Counted from the first letter of the stretch, positions 37,271 through 46,466 are shown. The stretch: DNA of 64,000 nucleotides from Blautia wexlerae DSM 19850 (GCF_025148125.1 NZ_CP102267.1:249501-313500), one strand, 5' to 3'. Made by a program: numbers and translations. The notes: generated from the letters alone by a model not told the origin.

Positions 37271-38158
37271 TTATGACAGGTTTCTGCGAAATTTGTGAGG
37301 AGACATTCCGGTTGCCTGCTGGAACTTTTTGATGAAATAGCTGGTGTTGTTGAAGCCTACTTCCAGTGCGATCTCTGTGACAGAGGAGTCGGAGTGCAGA
37401 AGCATAGGCTTGGCTTTCTCAATGCGCAGGTCATTGATATAGGCAATCAGAGTCTTACCGGTATATTGCTTGAACAGTTTCATAAAGTAGTATTCGCTGT
37501 AATTAGAGAGAGCAGTGAGCTCTGCTGCGGTCAGCGGCTGTGAATAATTGAGGTTAATGTAGTCCAGGATCTTTTTAATAGAAGCAAGACTTTTGTTCTC
37601 ATCCTTATCTGCGGGAGTGATGTAATTTCCCATGAGCATTTCGTAGAAAAAGCTGAAGAACAGAGCCTTTAATTTTACGAAATAATATGGCTTTTTTTCT
37701 TTATGGCAGGAATGGATCCTGTCAAAAAGCAGGCAGATATTCCCATAATTGTCATCAGATCTGGAAATAATATGGGTAAATTCCGCCTGATTATCCATCA
37801 ACAGGGAAATGACACGTTCCTGACATAAATCTCCTGCCGGGCCTGACAGGAAGTTCAGGTCAAAAACAATACTACGGAAATAAAGGATATTCTTCAGATC
37901 TGTTTTTATGCCATGGAGAACTCCACGGTTCACAATGATCAGGTCACCGGCCTTGACGCGGAGGATCTCTTTGTTCAGACGGACCAGCCCGCTGCCGGAT
38001 TCAATATAGATCAGTTCCATTTCGTCATGCCAGTGGTTGTAGAGGGAATGGAAGATTTCGCAGTTGTCTGTATAAGTTTCTATGGGAAGTTCAAAGGAGC
38101 CGTGAGAGCTTCGTTCTTTCAGGGTATCATCTACTTCGATTGTGGGAGTAACTGGCAT
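37271..38158 (-). CDS. AraC-family transcriptional regulator
   Basis: A 295-residue protein with an N-terminal cupin-like sensor domain (about 30-170, including HWHDEMELIYIESG) and two C-terminal AraC helix-turn-helix motifs (about 195-290; YSEYYFMKLFKQYTGKT and ALEVGFNNTSYFIKKF). It likely responds to a sugar and may control glgP downstream or a distant target. It starts after AGGAGG and lies just 18 bp from the stop of the kinase gene upstream. Confidence 0.9.
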   Translation of the reverse strand: MPVTPTIEVDDTLKERSSHGSFELPIETYTDNCEIFHSLYNHWHDEMELIYIESGSGLVRLNKEILRVKAGDLIIVNRGVLHGIKTDLKNILYFRSIVFDLNFLSGPAGDLCQERVISLLMDNQAEFTHIISRSDDNYGNICLLFDRIHSCHKEKKPYYFVKLKALFFSFFYEMLMGNYITPADKDENKSLASIKKILDYINLNYSQPLTAAELTALSNYSEYYFMKLFKQYTGKTLIAYINDLRIEKAKPMLLHSDSSVTEIALEVGFNNTSYFIKKFQQATGMSPHKFRRNLS

Positions 38159-38176
38159 GGAAAGCGCCTCCTTTTT

Positions 38177-39007
38177 TCAGAGATTTTTTATCTGTAGTAA
38201 GACAATGGAATCAAAAGTATTATTATGGTCGATCCACTGATAGGAGCCATTATACTTCTGGCAGATATCTTCAATAATAGAAAGCCCATATCCATGAGCC
38301 CCCGGTTCTGATTTCGTAGTCTTATGTGTAAAAGTCTGCATCGGGTTCTTGGTATTGTGCATATACACAGTCAGAAATCCGTTGGAAATGTTTGCAGACA
38401 GCCGGATTTCAGGATCAGGATTGCCGGAAGCGCTACAAGCTTCGATAGCGTTGTCCAGAAGATTAAAAAATATACTGCTCAGGTCAGTCGTATTAATGGA
38501 AATCTTTTCCGGTAAAAGGATCTCGTAGGATATCTGGATATGTTCCTGTTCTGCACGAAGCCGTTTCTCTTCCAGGATTGCCTGTAACAGGTTATTCTGA
38601 CAGTAAGGATGAAAACGCTTTTTCTGAAAAGTCTGATTCAGATTTCTGATCGCAGTATCAGCCTGCTCATATTCTCCCTGTTCCAGAAATATCTGGAAAT
38701 CCTGAAGTCCCTGTACAGTTTTGACCTGAAAATCCCGAGTATCCTGTCTGCGGATCTGAAGACTGTAATCCTGTTCCTGTTTTAACTGTTTCTGTTTTTG
38801 AAGAAAAGCCAGTTCCATTTCAGCATTGGATTTCTTTAACACATCAGAAAGAACGCAGTATAAAAGGATACAGATAAGGACCATAAATACTGCCAGGATC
38901 AGAAACATATGATCAATTTTTTCTGTATAAATTGTAGACAGAAAATATAGCAGCTGGAATACAAAGAGGAAGAGGAATAAAGGAATCAATTTAAAGTTCT
39001 TTTTCAT
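38177..39007 (-). CDS. GHKL sensor kinase lacking the phospho-acceptor His
   Basis: A 276-residue protein with two membrane helices (8-27, 34-55), a coiled coil (55-90) and a GHKL ATPase domain: N box FNLLDNAIEA (181-190) and G box HGYGLSII (238-245). Where related kinases have a His-Asp-Phe acceptor motif, this one reads TRDFQVK (90-96), so the acceptor His is missing. It overlaps the upstream gene by 4 bp (ATGA) and starts after GAGGAGGAG. It probably phosphorylates, or works with, the His of the upstream protein. Confidence 0.82.
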   Translation of the reverse strand: MKKNFKLIPLFLFLFVFQLLYFLSTIYTEKIDHMFLILAVFMVLICILLYCVLSDVLKKSNAEMELAFLQKQKQLKQEQDYSLQIRRQDTRDFQVKTVQGLQDFQIFLEQGEYEQADTAIRNLNQTFQKKRFHPYCQNNLLQAILEEKRLRAEQEHIQISYEILLPEKISINTTDLSSIFFNLLDNAIEACSASGNPDPEIRLSANISNGFLTVYMHNTKNPMQTFTHKTTKSEPGAHGYGLSIIEDICQKYNGSYQWIDHNNTFDSIVLLQIKNL

Positions 39008-39921
39008 GACTGCTCCTCCTCTGGTTGTTTTTCTTTTGGGCTGCAATTGAGCCTGGACAGAACAGAAGCGGTATATGTTTCTGCTTCCTTATATTTTTTC
39101 ATATCCATCAGATACATGACAGACATGATGTGATTCTCAATATCATGATTCCATTTCCGGAGACCGGCATATTCATTACTTAACTGAACGGAATCGTTTA
39201 TCTGCTTTTTCATCAACTCAATTTCCATTTTTTTCTGTAAATATTCTCTGTGCTGCTGGGCTAAAGAACGAACTGCACGCAGAAACAGCAGATAACTTCC
39301 GATGCATATGATCCAGTAAATGATGCTCAGAGCCAGAACTGCTTCGGGCTTTTTCTGAAGGAAAATTATAACATTGAGAAAAACCGGAGCGACCAGTGGC
39401 AGTAACAGTTGTAAAAAGGTGAGTATTTTCAAATAATCTATACACTGTCGCAGGATTTCTGATATTTTCCAGAGAAGAAACAGGCCAAGCAGGATGTTGG
39501 AGAGTTCGATAACGAAATATTCTGCAGGTGAACAGCTGGATATCAGGTTGTGCGGAGTATAGGTATTGGTCGGTATAAAAAGATTATGAAGTGCAATGAA
39601 AACACTGGTACATAAAATTTCCGGACAGATTATCAGCAGCTGGAAAATAAAATAAACGGCTAATTTTTTCATAAAAGATGCCTGGAATAAAAAAAGTGTT
39701 ACAAGAAATGTTGTAAGCTGAAATACGATTGTAATTCCATTATGCTGTGATTCACGTTTGATCCAAAATAACAGTGCCATAAATACTGACAGACACAAAA
39801 ACAGCGGGAGTGAGATCTTGTGTTTGCTTGGCAGGATCCTGCAGCAAAAGTAAAGCAGTCCAAAACACAGATAAAGGCTGGATAGAATACACAAGAATAG
39901 ATTGATCATATGACTGCTCAT
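39004..39921 (-). CDS. membrane sensor with acceptor His but no ATPase domain
   Basis: A 305-residue protein with about six membrane helices in residues 5-215, a coiled coil, and at 254-280 an AgrC-type dimerisation motif WNHDIENHI in which His259 is the expected phospho-acceptor. The protein ends 46 residues later, with no GHKL ATPase domain. The next gene has the ATPase but no acceptor His, so the pair looks like one kinase split in two. The start follows the regulator stop directly; a second in-frame ATG is at residue 5. Confidence 0.75.
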   Translation of the reverse strand: MSSHMINLFLCILSSLYLCFGLLYFCCRILPSKHKISLPLFLCLSVFMALLFWIKRESQHNGITIVFQLTTFLVTLFLFQASFMKKLAVYFIFQLLIICPEILCTSVFIALHNLFIPTNTYTPHNLISSCSPAEYFVIELSNILLGLFLLWKISEILRQCIDYLKILTFLQLLLPLVAPVFLNVIIFLQKKPEAVLALSIIYWIICIGSYLLFLRAVRSLAQQHREYLQKKMEIELMKKQINDSVQLSNEYAGLRKWNHDIENHIMSVMYLMDMKKYKEAETYTASVLSRLNCSPKEKQPEEEQS

Positions 39922-40644
39922 TTACTGCACCTCCCTGTGACCGGCAAGCATCATGAAAGCAAACGCGTCCTTAAACTGCTGGTAATAAGATCTGCTGACA
40001 GGGATCTCTGTATTATCAGAAAGTATAATGCCCTTATGACTGTAAGTACGTACAGCATGAAGATTAACGGCAAAGCTGTTATGGCAGAGATAGAAATCTG
40101 GTTTCATTCTTTCTGTAAGAGCTGTCAGTCTTTCTTTTGTTGTATATGTTCCTGTTCTGGTATAGATCGTGGTCTGCCTCAGATTTCGTTCCAGATAAAG
40201 AATATCGGAGCAGAGCACCTGATAATTGCGTGAATTTCCGGAGAAATACAGATATCGTGTATGCAATTTCTGAAGCTTCTGGCACGCTGCTCTTAGAGCC
40301 AGAGGGAGATATTTTTCCATCTGTTGTTTATGGATAAAGTAGGCATGTTCTGTCTCATATACTGCGGTAGCATATTGCAGATACTGGCTGATAAAAATAA
40401 TCTGAGTGTCCGGGCTGATATGGTTGATCTTTTCTGCAAGTGAGATGCCATTTACAGTGTCAGAACCAAGATCAATATCTGTCAGTACAATGGAATAAGG
40501 GCATCCATTTTCAGCAGCAGCCAGGAGAAATTCATCACCGGATGTGAAATGCGTTATTTCAAAAGCTCCCGGAGGATACTTTTGCAGAATAGTATGTATT
40601 ATTTCATAATGTGAAGGGTTGTCTTCGCAGATTGCAAGTTTCAA
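39922..40644 (-). CDS. LytTR-type response regulator
   Basis: A 240-residue response regulator: receiver domain with LAICEDN acidic pair, phospho-acceptor Asp in LTDIDLG (near 60) and conserved Lys in YFIHKQQ, and a C-terminal LytTR DNA-binding domain (about 140-235, DILYLERNLRQTTIYT). The TTG at 40644, 12 nt after GGAG, gives the usual length; the frame is open to 40776. It is the partner of the two downstream kinase-half genes. No agrB or peptide gene was found nearby. Confidence 0.85.
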   Translation of the reverse strand: MKLAICEDNPSHYEIIHTILQKYPPGAFEITHFTSGDEFLLAAAENGCPYSIVLTDIDLGSDTVNGISLAEKINHISPDTQIIFISQYLQYATAVYETEHAYFIHKQQMEKYLPLALRAACQKLQKLHTRYLYFSGNSRNYQVLCSDILYLERNLRQTTIYTRTGTYTTKERLTALTERMKPDFYLCHNSFAVNLHAVRTYSHKGIILSDNTEIPVSRSYYQQFKDAFAFMMLAGHREVQ

Positions 40645-41110
40645 AATTGGATTAAGCTCCTTTGGATTAAAGTGGTTGTAGTTTCTTATGTCAGTGACAA
40701 TATCTGTCGGATATGCCAGATGGATAAAATGAACTGTATTTCCAATAATCATACTATAAAAAATAACGGGATGCAATTTGTCTGTGAGGAAGATTGGAAA
40801 AAATTGGTTAAATATGTAGTGAAATATAGTTGTTTGTGTGAATGCATGCGATTTCGGGAGTCTGTGTGATACAATCAGGATATGGAAACAAAGAAGCGAT
40901 TTTAAAGATTTTGTACGTGAAAAAAATTATTATTCCTGGTACTTTCAAGCGCTGAATATAGAATATATGTGAAAGCGGTATTGTTTCCATGGGAGAAGAA
41001 AAATATTATAAGAATGACTGTCTGAAAATCATTATGGACATATATAAAGTGATTGGAAGTATCAGGAAACTTCTGGTAATAATACAAATGGCGAAGGAAT
41101 AGACAGAGAG
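40645..41110. other. gene-poor region with possible small RNA or decayed gene
   Basis: No convincing gene lies here, but a strong plus-strand terminator at 41112 must end some transcript. Plus-strand frames hold short protein-like pieces (about 40862-40975, SDFKDFVREKNYYSWYF) broken by stops, and a 37-codon ORF (40989-41102) with no good ribosome binding site. A decayed gene or small RNA is possible. Confidence 0.35.
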
Positions 41111-41111
41111 T

Positions 41112-41159
41112 GGGAATGGGTTAGCTTACAAGAGCTTCCCATTCCTGCTTTTCTTTTTT
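41112..41159 (+). terminator. orphan plus-strand terminator
   Basis: GGGAATGGG and CCCATTCC, with an inner AGCT pairing, are followed by TGCTTTTCTTTTTT. It lies after no recognised plus-strand gene. Confidence 0.75.
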
Positions 41160-41210
41160 CGTATAGATAATCGGTAAGATGTTCTCCGTAAAGGACAATC
41201 AGCCCCTTTA

Positions 41211-42800
41211 TTATTTCTCAGAGTATTTTTCGATTACACAATTATGTGTTTTTTGCTTCTTATCATAAGAAATTCCAACAAGTAAAATATTGTCAGTATA
41301 ATTTGCAACAGCCTCAGGGTACTGCCTGTTTTTTATCTGCCGGATTGCGGTTTGGGCATTTTGATTCCATTTTAACTCAACAACAAGTGCAGGGTAATCT
41401 CTGGAATATTCTGGCTTTGGAAGGTAGACAAAATCTGCAAAACCTCTGCCTGCAGGAAATTCACGTATAGGTTTAAAATAATACCGCATAGTGCTGAGAT
41501 AACCGATGGACAGAATGCTGCTGAGGGAGTTTTCGTTGTTGTACTGAATAGCTGAAGCGTATTCATTGTGTATTTTTTCAATGGATCTGGCCACAGTGTC
41601 TGTGTCCATGTCCAGAGTGGCATCCAGCAACTCTGAGGATTCCTGCTGGAATGTCAGAAATTCATTCCATTTCTTTCGTTTAACAGCTTTGGCAAGTTCC
41701 TGACGGATTTCTTCGTTTGGAACAAATGCAGAATGAGTGTCCTGATCATAACCCAGATATCCCAGATGGATCAGGCAGGTAAGAATATCATCTCTGCAGG
41801 TAAAGTTCACCATATCATTCTGGAAAGTCGTAGGATCGATTTCTACGGAATTACCGGACAACATTTCTATAATGGCAGTTTTGAGTCCGTCAAAATCCAT
41901 ATTGATCAGAGGCACAATTGCTTCGTAGGTTCCGGTATCCGACCAGTAGCTTTGGAATTTATTCCAGATCATTAATTCTACTACTGCTTTAGGATTGTAT
42001 ACCTGATATTGCTCCAGCAGATAACCGTCATACCAGTGCTTGGTTTTGGAGAAATCCCGGTGGTATTTTTCGCAGAGCATTCGTACTTCTTCCTCCGTAA
42101 AGCCAATATATCTGGAAAAGATCCTGGCGTCAGTCATTGTAAACTCCGCAAAATTGTTCAGAGCTGACTGTGTTTTGATTTTTTTGATTGGAAGAATCCC
42201 GGTGAGGTAAGCCAGTTGAATATATTTGGTAGGTTCAGAACCTTTGAACATACCGCGGAGAAAGTTGATGTATTCCTCTTGGACTACCAGGTCGGTAGAG
42301 GCATCTCGGATTAAAACATCCCATTCATCAATAATTACTACGAACTTTTGACCAGTGGCAGTGTTAATGCAGGACAGAGCCTCAGGCAGAGAGCTTATGG
42401 AGTCAGGCAGAATTTCAGGGTAATAATTTCTTAATTCCAGAATCGTTTTTTCAGTGATGTAGGAAACTACATTCTCCGGACCGCCGGCTGGTTCCATACA
42501 CCATTGGATATCCAGATGGATTACATCATATCGATTCAGGTATTTCGTGAAATCAGGTGCCTGACCGATTTCCAGAGATGAGAACATTTCTTCGGAACTA
42601 CAGCCTTTACAGTAATATGCGGTGAGCATATCGGCAGTGATGGATTTCCCGAACCTACGGGGGCGACTGTTGCATATGAATTTCGCGGTGGTATCCATAA
42701 CTTTATTTGTATATGCCAGCAAACCGGTTTTATCTACATAGATTTCTGAATTCAGCGCAACCTGAAAAGCACTGTTTCCGGAATTTACAAATCGTCCCAT
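41211..42800 (-). CDS. AAA-ATPase-like protein with PD-(D/E)XK nuclease domain, DUF1703 type
   Basis: A 529-residue protein of a family abundant in gut anaerobes. The N-terminal AAA-like region has SRPRRFGKS as P-loop (about 45-53) and VVIIDEWD as Walker B; the C-terminal part has a nuclease-like core FADFVYL...VVELKW (about 460-485). Function is unknown; a DNA or mobile-element role has been suggested for such fusions. The chosen start at 42800 follows AAAGGA; the frame begins at 42836. Its promoter is a duplicate of that of the toxin-antitoxin operon. Confidence 0.85.
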   Translation of the reverse strand: MGRFVNSGNSAFQVALNSEIYVDKTGLLAYTNKVMDTTAKFICNSRPRRFGKSITADMLTAYYCKGCSSEEMFSSLEIGQAPDFTKYLNRYDVIHLDIQWCMEPAGGPENVVSYITEKTILELRNYYPEILPDSISSLPEALSCINTATGQKFVVIIDEWDVLIRDASTDLVVQEEYINFLRGMFKGSEPTKYIQLAYLTGILPIKKIKTQSALNNFAEFTMTDARIFSRYIGFTEEEVRMLCEKYHRDFSKTKHWYDGYLLEQYQVYNPKAVVELMIWNKFQSYWSDTGTYEAIVPLINMDFDGLKTAIIEMLSGNSVEIDPTTFQNDMVNFTCRDDILTCLIHLGYLGYDQDTHSAFVPNEEIRQELAKAVKRKKWNEFLTFQQESSELLDATLDMDTDTVARSIEKIHNEYASAIQYNNENSLSSILSIGYLSTMRYYFKPIREFPAGRGFADFVYLPKPEYSRDYPALVVELKWNQNAQTAIRQIKNRQYPEAVANYTDNILLVGISYDKKQKTHNCVIEKYSEK

Positions 42801-42861
42801 GGAAATGATTCCTTTCTGTTCAGTGATTTTTATCATGTATACTGCTTGGTTTCTTTGTTCT

Positions 42862-42890
42862 ATTGTAAAATGTTATATTCAGAATGTCAA
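42862..42890 (-). promoter_or_regulatory. promoter of the AAA/nuclease gene
   Basis: Minus-strand TTGACA (42885-42890) and TACAAT (42862-42867), 17 bp apart. The surrounding 50 bp are repeated at 43745-43802. Confidence 0.8.
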
Positions 42891-42952
42891 TGAGGTATGG
42901 GAAAGATATCAGACATCTGATACGGGAGCGCAGGAATAAATTTTGTCAATAG

Positions 42953-42993
42953 AATAATCCCCTGGAAGTACTGATTAACTTCCGGGGGATTAT
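42953..42993 (-). terminator. hairpin after the RelE/ParE toxin gene
   Basis: AATAATCCCCTGGAAGT pairs with ACTTCCGGGGGATTAT with one mismatch. It lies 23 bp after the toxin stop; the tail is not strongly T-rich. Confidence 0.65.
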
Positions 42994-43015
42994 CTTGTGA
43001 TACAAATATGTACTG

Positions 43016-43312
43016 TTATATAGTGCGTATATAACGTTTTAACTCTTCGTAAAAATTTTCTCTGGTTCCGGCCATGATAACGATGATTATCAAATCATCA
43101 AGCTGTCTCACCCGATATGCCAGTTCATAATTAGTTTTATTATAATAAATGTCATAACCGTACATTCCTGCCAGATCACCTGTCTTTTCTTCGCCGATGG
43201 AATAATCTTCACATATCATTTCAATAGCTTCTTTGTACAGAGATTTCAGCTTTTTATCTTTAAGTTTTTTCAGAAATTTTGCTGCAGGTGGAAGGATCTG
43301 TACCTGTGTCAT
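43016..43312 (-). CDS. RelE/ParE-family toxin
   Basis: A 98-residue protein with the RelE/ParE fold: N-terminal helices (FLKKLKDKKLKSLYKEAIE), then strands GDLAGMYGYDIYYN and ELAYRVRQLDDLIIIVIMAGTRENFYEEL. It would be an mRNA interferase or gyrase inhibitor. It overlaps the antitoxin gene by 4 bp (ATGA), the normal arrangement of a type II module. Confidence 0.82.
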   Translation of the reverse strand: MTQVQILPPAAKFLKKLKDKKLKSLYKEAIEMICEDYSIGEEKTGDLAGMYGYDIYYNKTNYELAYRVRQLDDLIIIVIMAGTRENFYEELKRYIRTI

Positions 43313-43695
43313 TTTTCATCCTCCGTTCCGAAAACATCCTCTAAGGAGTATCCTCCTGATTTAGATTCTGCGACCCGGTCTGCTTCGGCAAGCATTGCTT
43401 CAACTGCTGGACGGATTTTTCGCTGTGTCTGTTTAAATTTCTCAAGTAATTCTTCACCGCTATATCCTTGTCTGATCAGATCGGCAAGAATCTGTTCGGC
43501 AAATTCACCACTGGTATTTTCTTTAACGGGGCGTAAAACCAGTTCGTTTCCACGCATGATACATTCTGCTTCCGTATTAAAACCCAGAAGCGTAAAAAAT
43601 TTCTGCGGGATAGTAATCTGGCGTTTAGATGAAATACTGACTTTTTTTGATTCCATGGATGCGCTGCCTTTCAATGGGATTGTTGCTGTTGCCAT
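43309..43695 (-). CDS. AbrB/MazE-type antitoxin
   Basis: A 128-residue protein. Residues 14-60 form a SpoVT-AbrB swapped-hairpin DNA-binding domain (SSKRQITIPQKFFTLLGF); the acidic helical remainder should wrap the toxin. It starts after GGAGG. With the downstream RelE-like gene it forms a toxin-antitoxin pair that likely represses its own promoter at 43774. Confidence 0.85.
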   Translation of the reverse strand: MATATIPLKGSASMESKKVSISSKRQITIPQKFFTLLGFNTEAECIMRGNELVLRPVKENTSGEFAEQILADLIRQGYSGEELLEKFKQTQRKIRPAVEAMLAEADRVAESKSGGYSLEDVFGTEDEK

Positions 43696-43773
43696 TCGTG
43701 TATGCCTCCTTCCTATTTTATGTTTGTTTATTCTGTAATATACATACTGCTTGGTTTCTTTGTTCTTTGTTAT

Positions 43774-43802
43774 ATTGTAAAATATTATGTTTGGGATGTC
43801 AA
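43774..43802 (-). promoter_or_regulatory. promoter of the toxin-antitoxin operon
   Basis: Minus-strand TTGACA (43797-43802) and TACAAT (43774-43779) with 17 bp spacing, a copy of the promoter at 42862. The 327 bp gap 43696-44022 otherwise shows only a possible R1-end remnant (43928-43959). Confidence 0.8.
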
Positions 43803-44022
43803 TTACAGAGAAGTAAAATCAGTTTCTTTATTGAATAGAAAAATTTTTCTATTTGGCAGAAAATATGATTAGTGATATCATAAAAATATATCTGTAAAAT
43901 TGTGCAAATGTATCCTGCTTCTGCATTGCGGTAATTCCATGAAACGATGCAATGGATTCTTTTATCAAGTGTGTTAAACAGAATCGGCGAAAGACATTGT
44001 ACAGAAACAGCAGGAGTTAAGG

Positions 44023-45006
44023 ATGGAAGATATAATGGAAGACAATTTTGAAAAATTAAATCTGCTTCTGGAGCAGGAACAGTGTGAATTTGTGGATATT
44101 CCAGATGGTTTTACCGGACAGACGGAGAGTGGAGAATTACGACTGATCTATTTGATGAATGATGCGGTGGAGAGTTTTCTGGTTCTGAAAAATGCCAGGA
44201 TGACGGGAAATTATGTCAGGGATTATGAAGGAGAGTTTGAGGGCTCTGTAGAGAAAGCGGACTGGGATTTATGTGAAGCAGAGTATATTCTGGTGATTCA
44301 TCAGGGGCAGAATGTGTTTACTGTATTCTTTGAAGATATTTTGCTGGAAACACAGTTGTATAATTATGGAGAGCTGGGACATTTCTGGGTGAAGGGTTAT
44401 GAAAATCTCAGGATAATGGAGTATCAGATTGCCATATTGCGTGATAAATATGAGTATCTGGGAGAAAAATATTGCACTGAGTATGAAGGAAAGCTGGCAA
44501 TGCTGCGTGATTTCCCACCGTTAAATTATCTTTTTTATCCGGCAGTACCGGAGAAGTATATTGTTCCGGTGGACAATCCATGGGAGGTAACGGCGGAAGC
44601 ACTGGCAGTTATGCAGGAACTGGCAACGGAAGCAGGAGATGAAAAACTGGGAAAAATGCTCAGGCGTTATGAAAAAAATTCGGATATATCAAATGCCAAA
44701 AAGATAGCCGGAATGCTTTGCAGGAGCAGTCATTTACCGGTGATTACTCTGCTGGGAGAAAAAATCAGGGAAGCAGCATCGGTCTATCCGGACAGAGATT
44801 TTGGCAGAAAACAGAATAAATATCTGCATGAACTGATGGAAAAAGCGGAACGAAGAAAAGAAGAATTGGAAGCAGAGAATGTTCAGACTCTGATCTACAG
44901 AGAAGAACCTTTCATTTATGACTGTGATTCCATATCGTTTCAGGTATATCTTATGATTGTGAGAAAAGGTGTATGGAAGCAGAAAATAATGGTTGAGAAA
45001 ATATAA
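44023..45006 (+). CDS. DUF3878-like protein of unknown function
   Basis: A 327-residue acidic cytoplasmic protein without signal peptide or membrane helix. It begins with a beta-rich region (about 15-130) and ends with long charged helices (about 225-300). It resembles proteins labelled DUF3878 in Lachnospiraceae, but I cannot confirm this. No catalytic motif is evident. It starts after CAGGAGTTAAGG and is followed by a segment duplicated at 49698. Confidence 0.55.
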   Translation: MEDIMEDNFEKLNLLLEQEQCEFVDIPDGFTGQTESGELRLIYLMNDAVESFLVLKNARMTGNYVRDYEGEFEGSVEKADWDLCEAEYILVIHQGQNVFTVFFEDILLETQLYNYGELGHFWVKGYENLRIMEYQIAILRDKYEYLGEKYCTEYEGKLAMLRDFPPLNYLFYPAVPEKYIVPVDNPWEVTAEALAVMQELATEAGDEKLGKMLRRYEKNSDISNAKKIAGMLCRSSHLPVITLLGEKIREAASVYPDRDFGRKQNKYLHELMEKAERRKEELEAENVQTLIYREEPFIYDCDSISFQVYLMIVRKGVWKQKIMVEKI

Positions 45007-45080
45007 TTCTTTGGATAAAGCCCTTATAATTTATGTGAAGTATATTGTAGTTGTTTTTGTGCAAAATAGTCCGAACAGGA
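45005..45080 (+). repeat. duplicated intergenic segment, copy 1
   Basis: CTTTGGATAAAGCC, TTATAATTTATGT and AAGTATAT recur in the same order and spacing at 49698-49775. Each copy precedes a gene on the plus strand by 20-180 bp. It may be a shared promoter or remnant repeat. Confidence 0.6.
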
Positions 45081-45100
45081 ATAAAGAAGGGATAATAATA

Positions 45101-45904
45101 ATGGATAAATTATTAGACTTAACAAGAGACTTTGATGTAGCGAAAGCTACTTTTGAAGCATATCTGGATGAATATGACAGAGCGGATGATAAGATTCATC
45201 TGAAGATCGTACATACTTATGGAGTGGTTGATGCAGCAGAGGACATTGCCCGCCGTATGGGGCTGGGTGAGGAAGATGTACAGCTGGCGAAGGTAATCGG
45301 ACTGCTCCATGATATTGGAAGATTTGAACAGATTAAACGATTTGACAGCTTTGAACCGGGAACCATGGAGCATGCAGCATATGGTGCACAGCTTCTGTTC
45401 GGACCGGAGAAAATGATCCGCAGATTTGTGAAGGATGACAGGTTTGACAGTCTGATCTGCACTGCGATTGAGAAGCACAGTGATTTCAAACTGGAAGGAA
45501 TTACGGACGAGAGAACCCTGCTTCATGCAAAGTTAATCCGAGATGCAGACAAGCTGGATAATTGCAGGGTAAAGCTGGAAGAGTCAATGGAAACACTTCT
45601 GGGAGTGGATGAGAAGGGAGTAGGCGAAGGAGTAATCGCACCAAAGGTGTGGGAATCCTGTATGGCAAAGGAATCTGTATTATCTTCAGACCGGGTTTCG
45701 AAAGTGGATTACTGGATTTCCTATATTGCCCAGTATTATGACATCAATTTCCCGGAAACCTATGAGATCATGCGTGAACATGATTATGTGAAAAGGATCA
45801 TGGACAGGGTTCCTTATGCATTATCGGAAACACAGGAAAAGATAGATATTCTGGCAGCAGAGATGGAGAAATATATGGATGAGAGAATTCGAAATAGAAA
45901 ATAA
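45101..45904 (+). CDS. HD-domain phosphohydrolase
   Basis: A 267-residue metal-dependent phosphohydrolase. The HD-type residues appear as HTYGVV, LLHDIGRFEQ (His-Asp pair), a later IEKHSD and IRDADKLD. Such proteins cleave nucleotides or cyclic nucleotides; the substrate is not known. The ATG at 45101 follows AAGAAGGGA; the frame extends upstream into the previous gene without support. The next gene overlaps its 3' end by 26 bp. Confidence 0.87.
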   Translation: MDKLLDLTRDFDVAKATFEAYLDEYDRADDKIHLKIVHTYGVVDAAEDIARRMGLGEEDVQLAKVIGLLHDIGRFEQIKRFDSFEPGTMEHAAYGAQLLFGPEKMIRRFVKDDRFDSLICTAIEKHSDFKLEGITDERTLLHAKLIRDADKLDNCRVKLEESMETLLGVDEKGVGEGVIAPKVWESCMAKESVLSSDRVSKVDYWISYIAQYYDINFPETYEIMREHDYVKRIMDRVPYALSETQEKIDILAAEMEKYMDERIRNRK

Positions 45905-46466
45905 TCAGGAGAAATTCACCTGCGGAGAATTCGAATATCAGGTCATAAGAAGTGCCAGAAAAACCATGATTCTGGAGGTTCGCAGGGATGGAAACGTAAT
46001 CGTTCGCGCACCTCTCCGTACAGGTCTGCCGAGGATCAAAAGATTTGTAAACCAGAAGCAGGACTGGGTTCTGGAATGCCTGGAACGGACAAAAGAATAC
46101 CGGGAACAGAAGCCATTGAGTGCAGATCTGAGCGAGGCAAAACGAAATGTCTATATACGAAAAGCAAAAGAAACGATTACCAAAAGAACTTCATATTTTG
46201 CCAGACTCATGGGCGTTTCTTACCGCAATATCACCATCAGAGAACAGAAAACAAGATGGGGAAGCTGCAGCAGTGAGAAGAATCTGAACTTCAACTGGAA
46301 ATTGATACTTGCACCACCGGAAGTACTGAATTATGTAGTAATACATGAACTCTGCCATCTGAAAGAAATGAACCATTCGAAGGCATTCTGGGATGAAGTT
46401 GAGAAAGTAATGCCAGAGTATGAGACGTATAAATTGTGGCTGAAAGAAAATGGATGGAGGCTATAA
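45879..46466 (+). CDS. YgjP-like zinc metallopeptidase, M48/DUF45
   Basis: A 195-residue protein with the zinc motif HELCHLKEMNHSKAFW (HExxH plus later ligand) and the family segment TRWGSCSS. YgjP-type proteins are small cytoplasmic metallopeptidases often next to type I restriction or nucleotide genes. Start overlaps the HD gene, suggesting coupled translation. Confidence 0.9.
   Translation: MREFEIENNQEKFTCGEFEYQVIRSARKTMILEVRRDGNVIVRAPLRTGLPRIKRFVNQKQDWVLECLERTKEYREQKPLSADLSEAKRNVYIRKAKETITKRTSYFARLMGVSYRNITIREQKTRWGSCSSEKNLNFNWKLILAPPEVLNYVVIHELCHLKEMNHSKAFWDEVEKVMPEYETYKLWLKENGWRL

Noticed and set aside
37271..41110. agr-type quorum-sensing locus
   Set aside because: The kinase halves and LytTR regulator resemble agr components, but no AgrB processing enzyme and no clear peptide gene were found.
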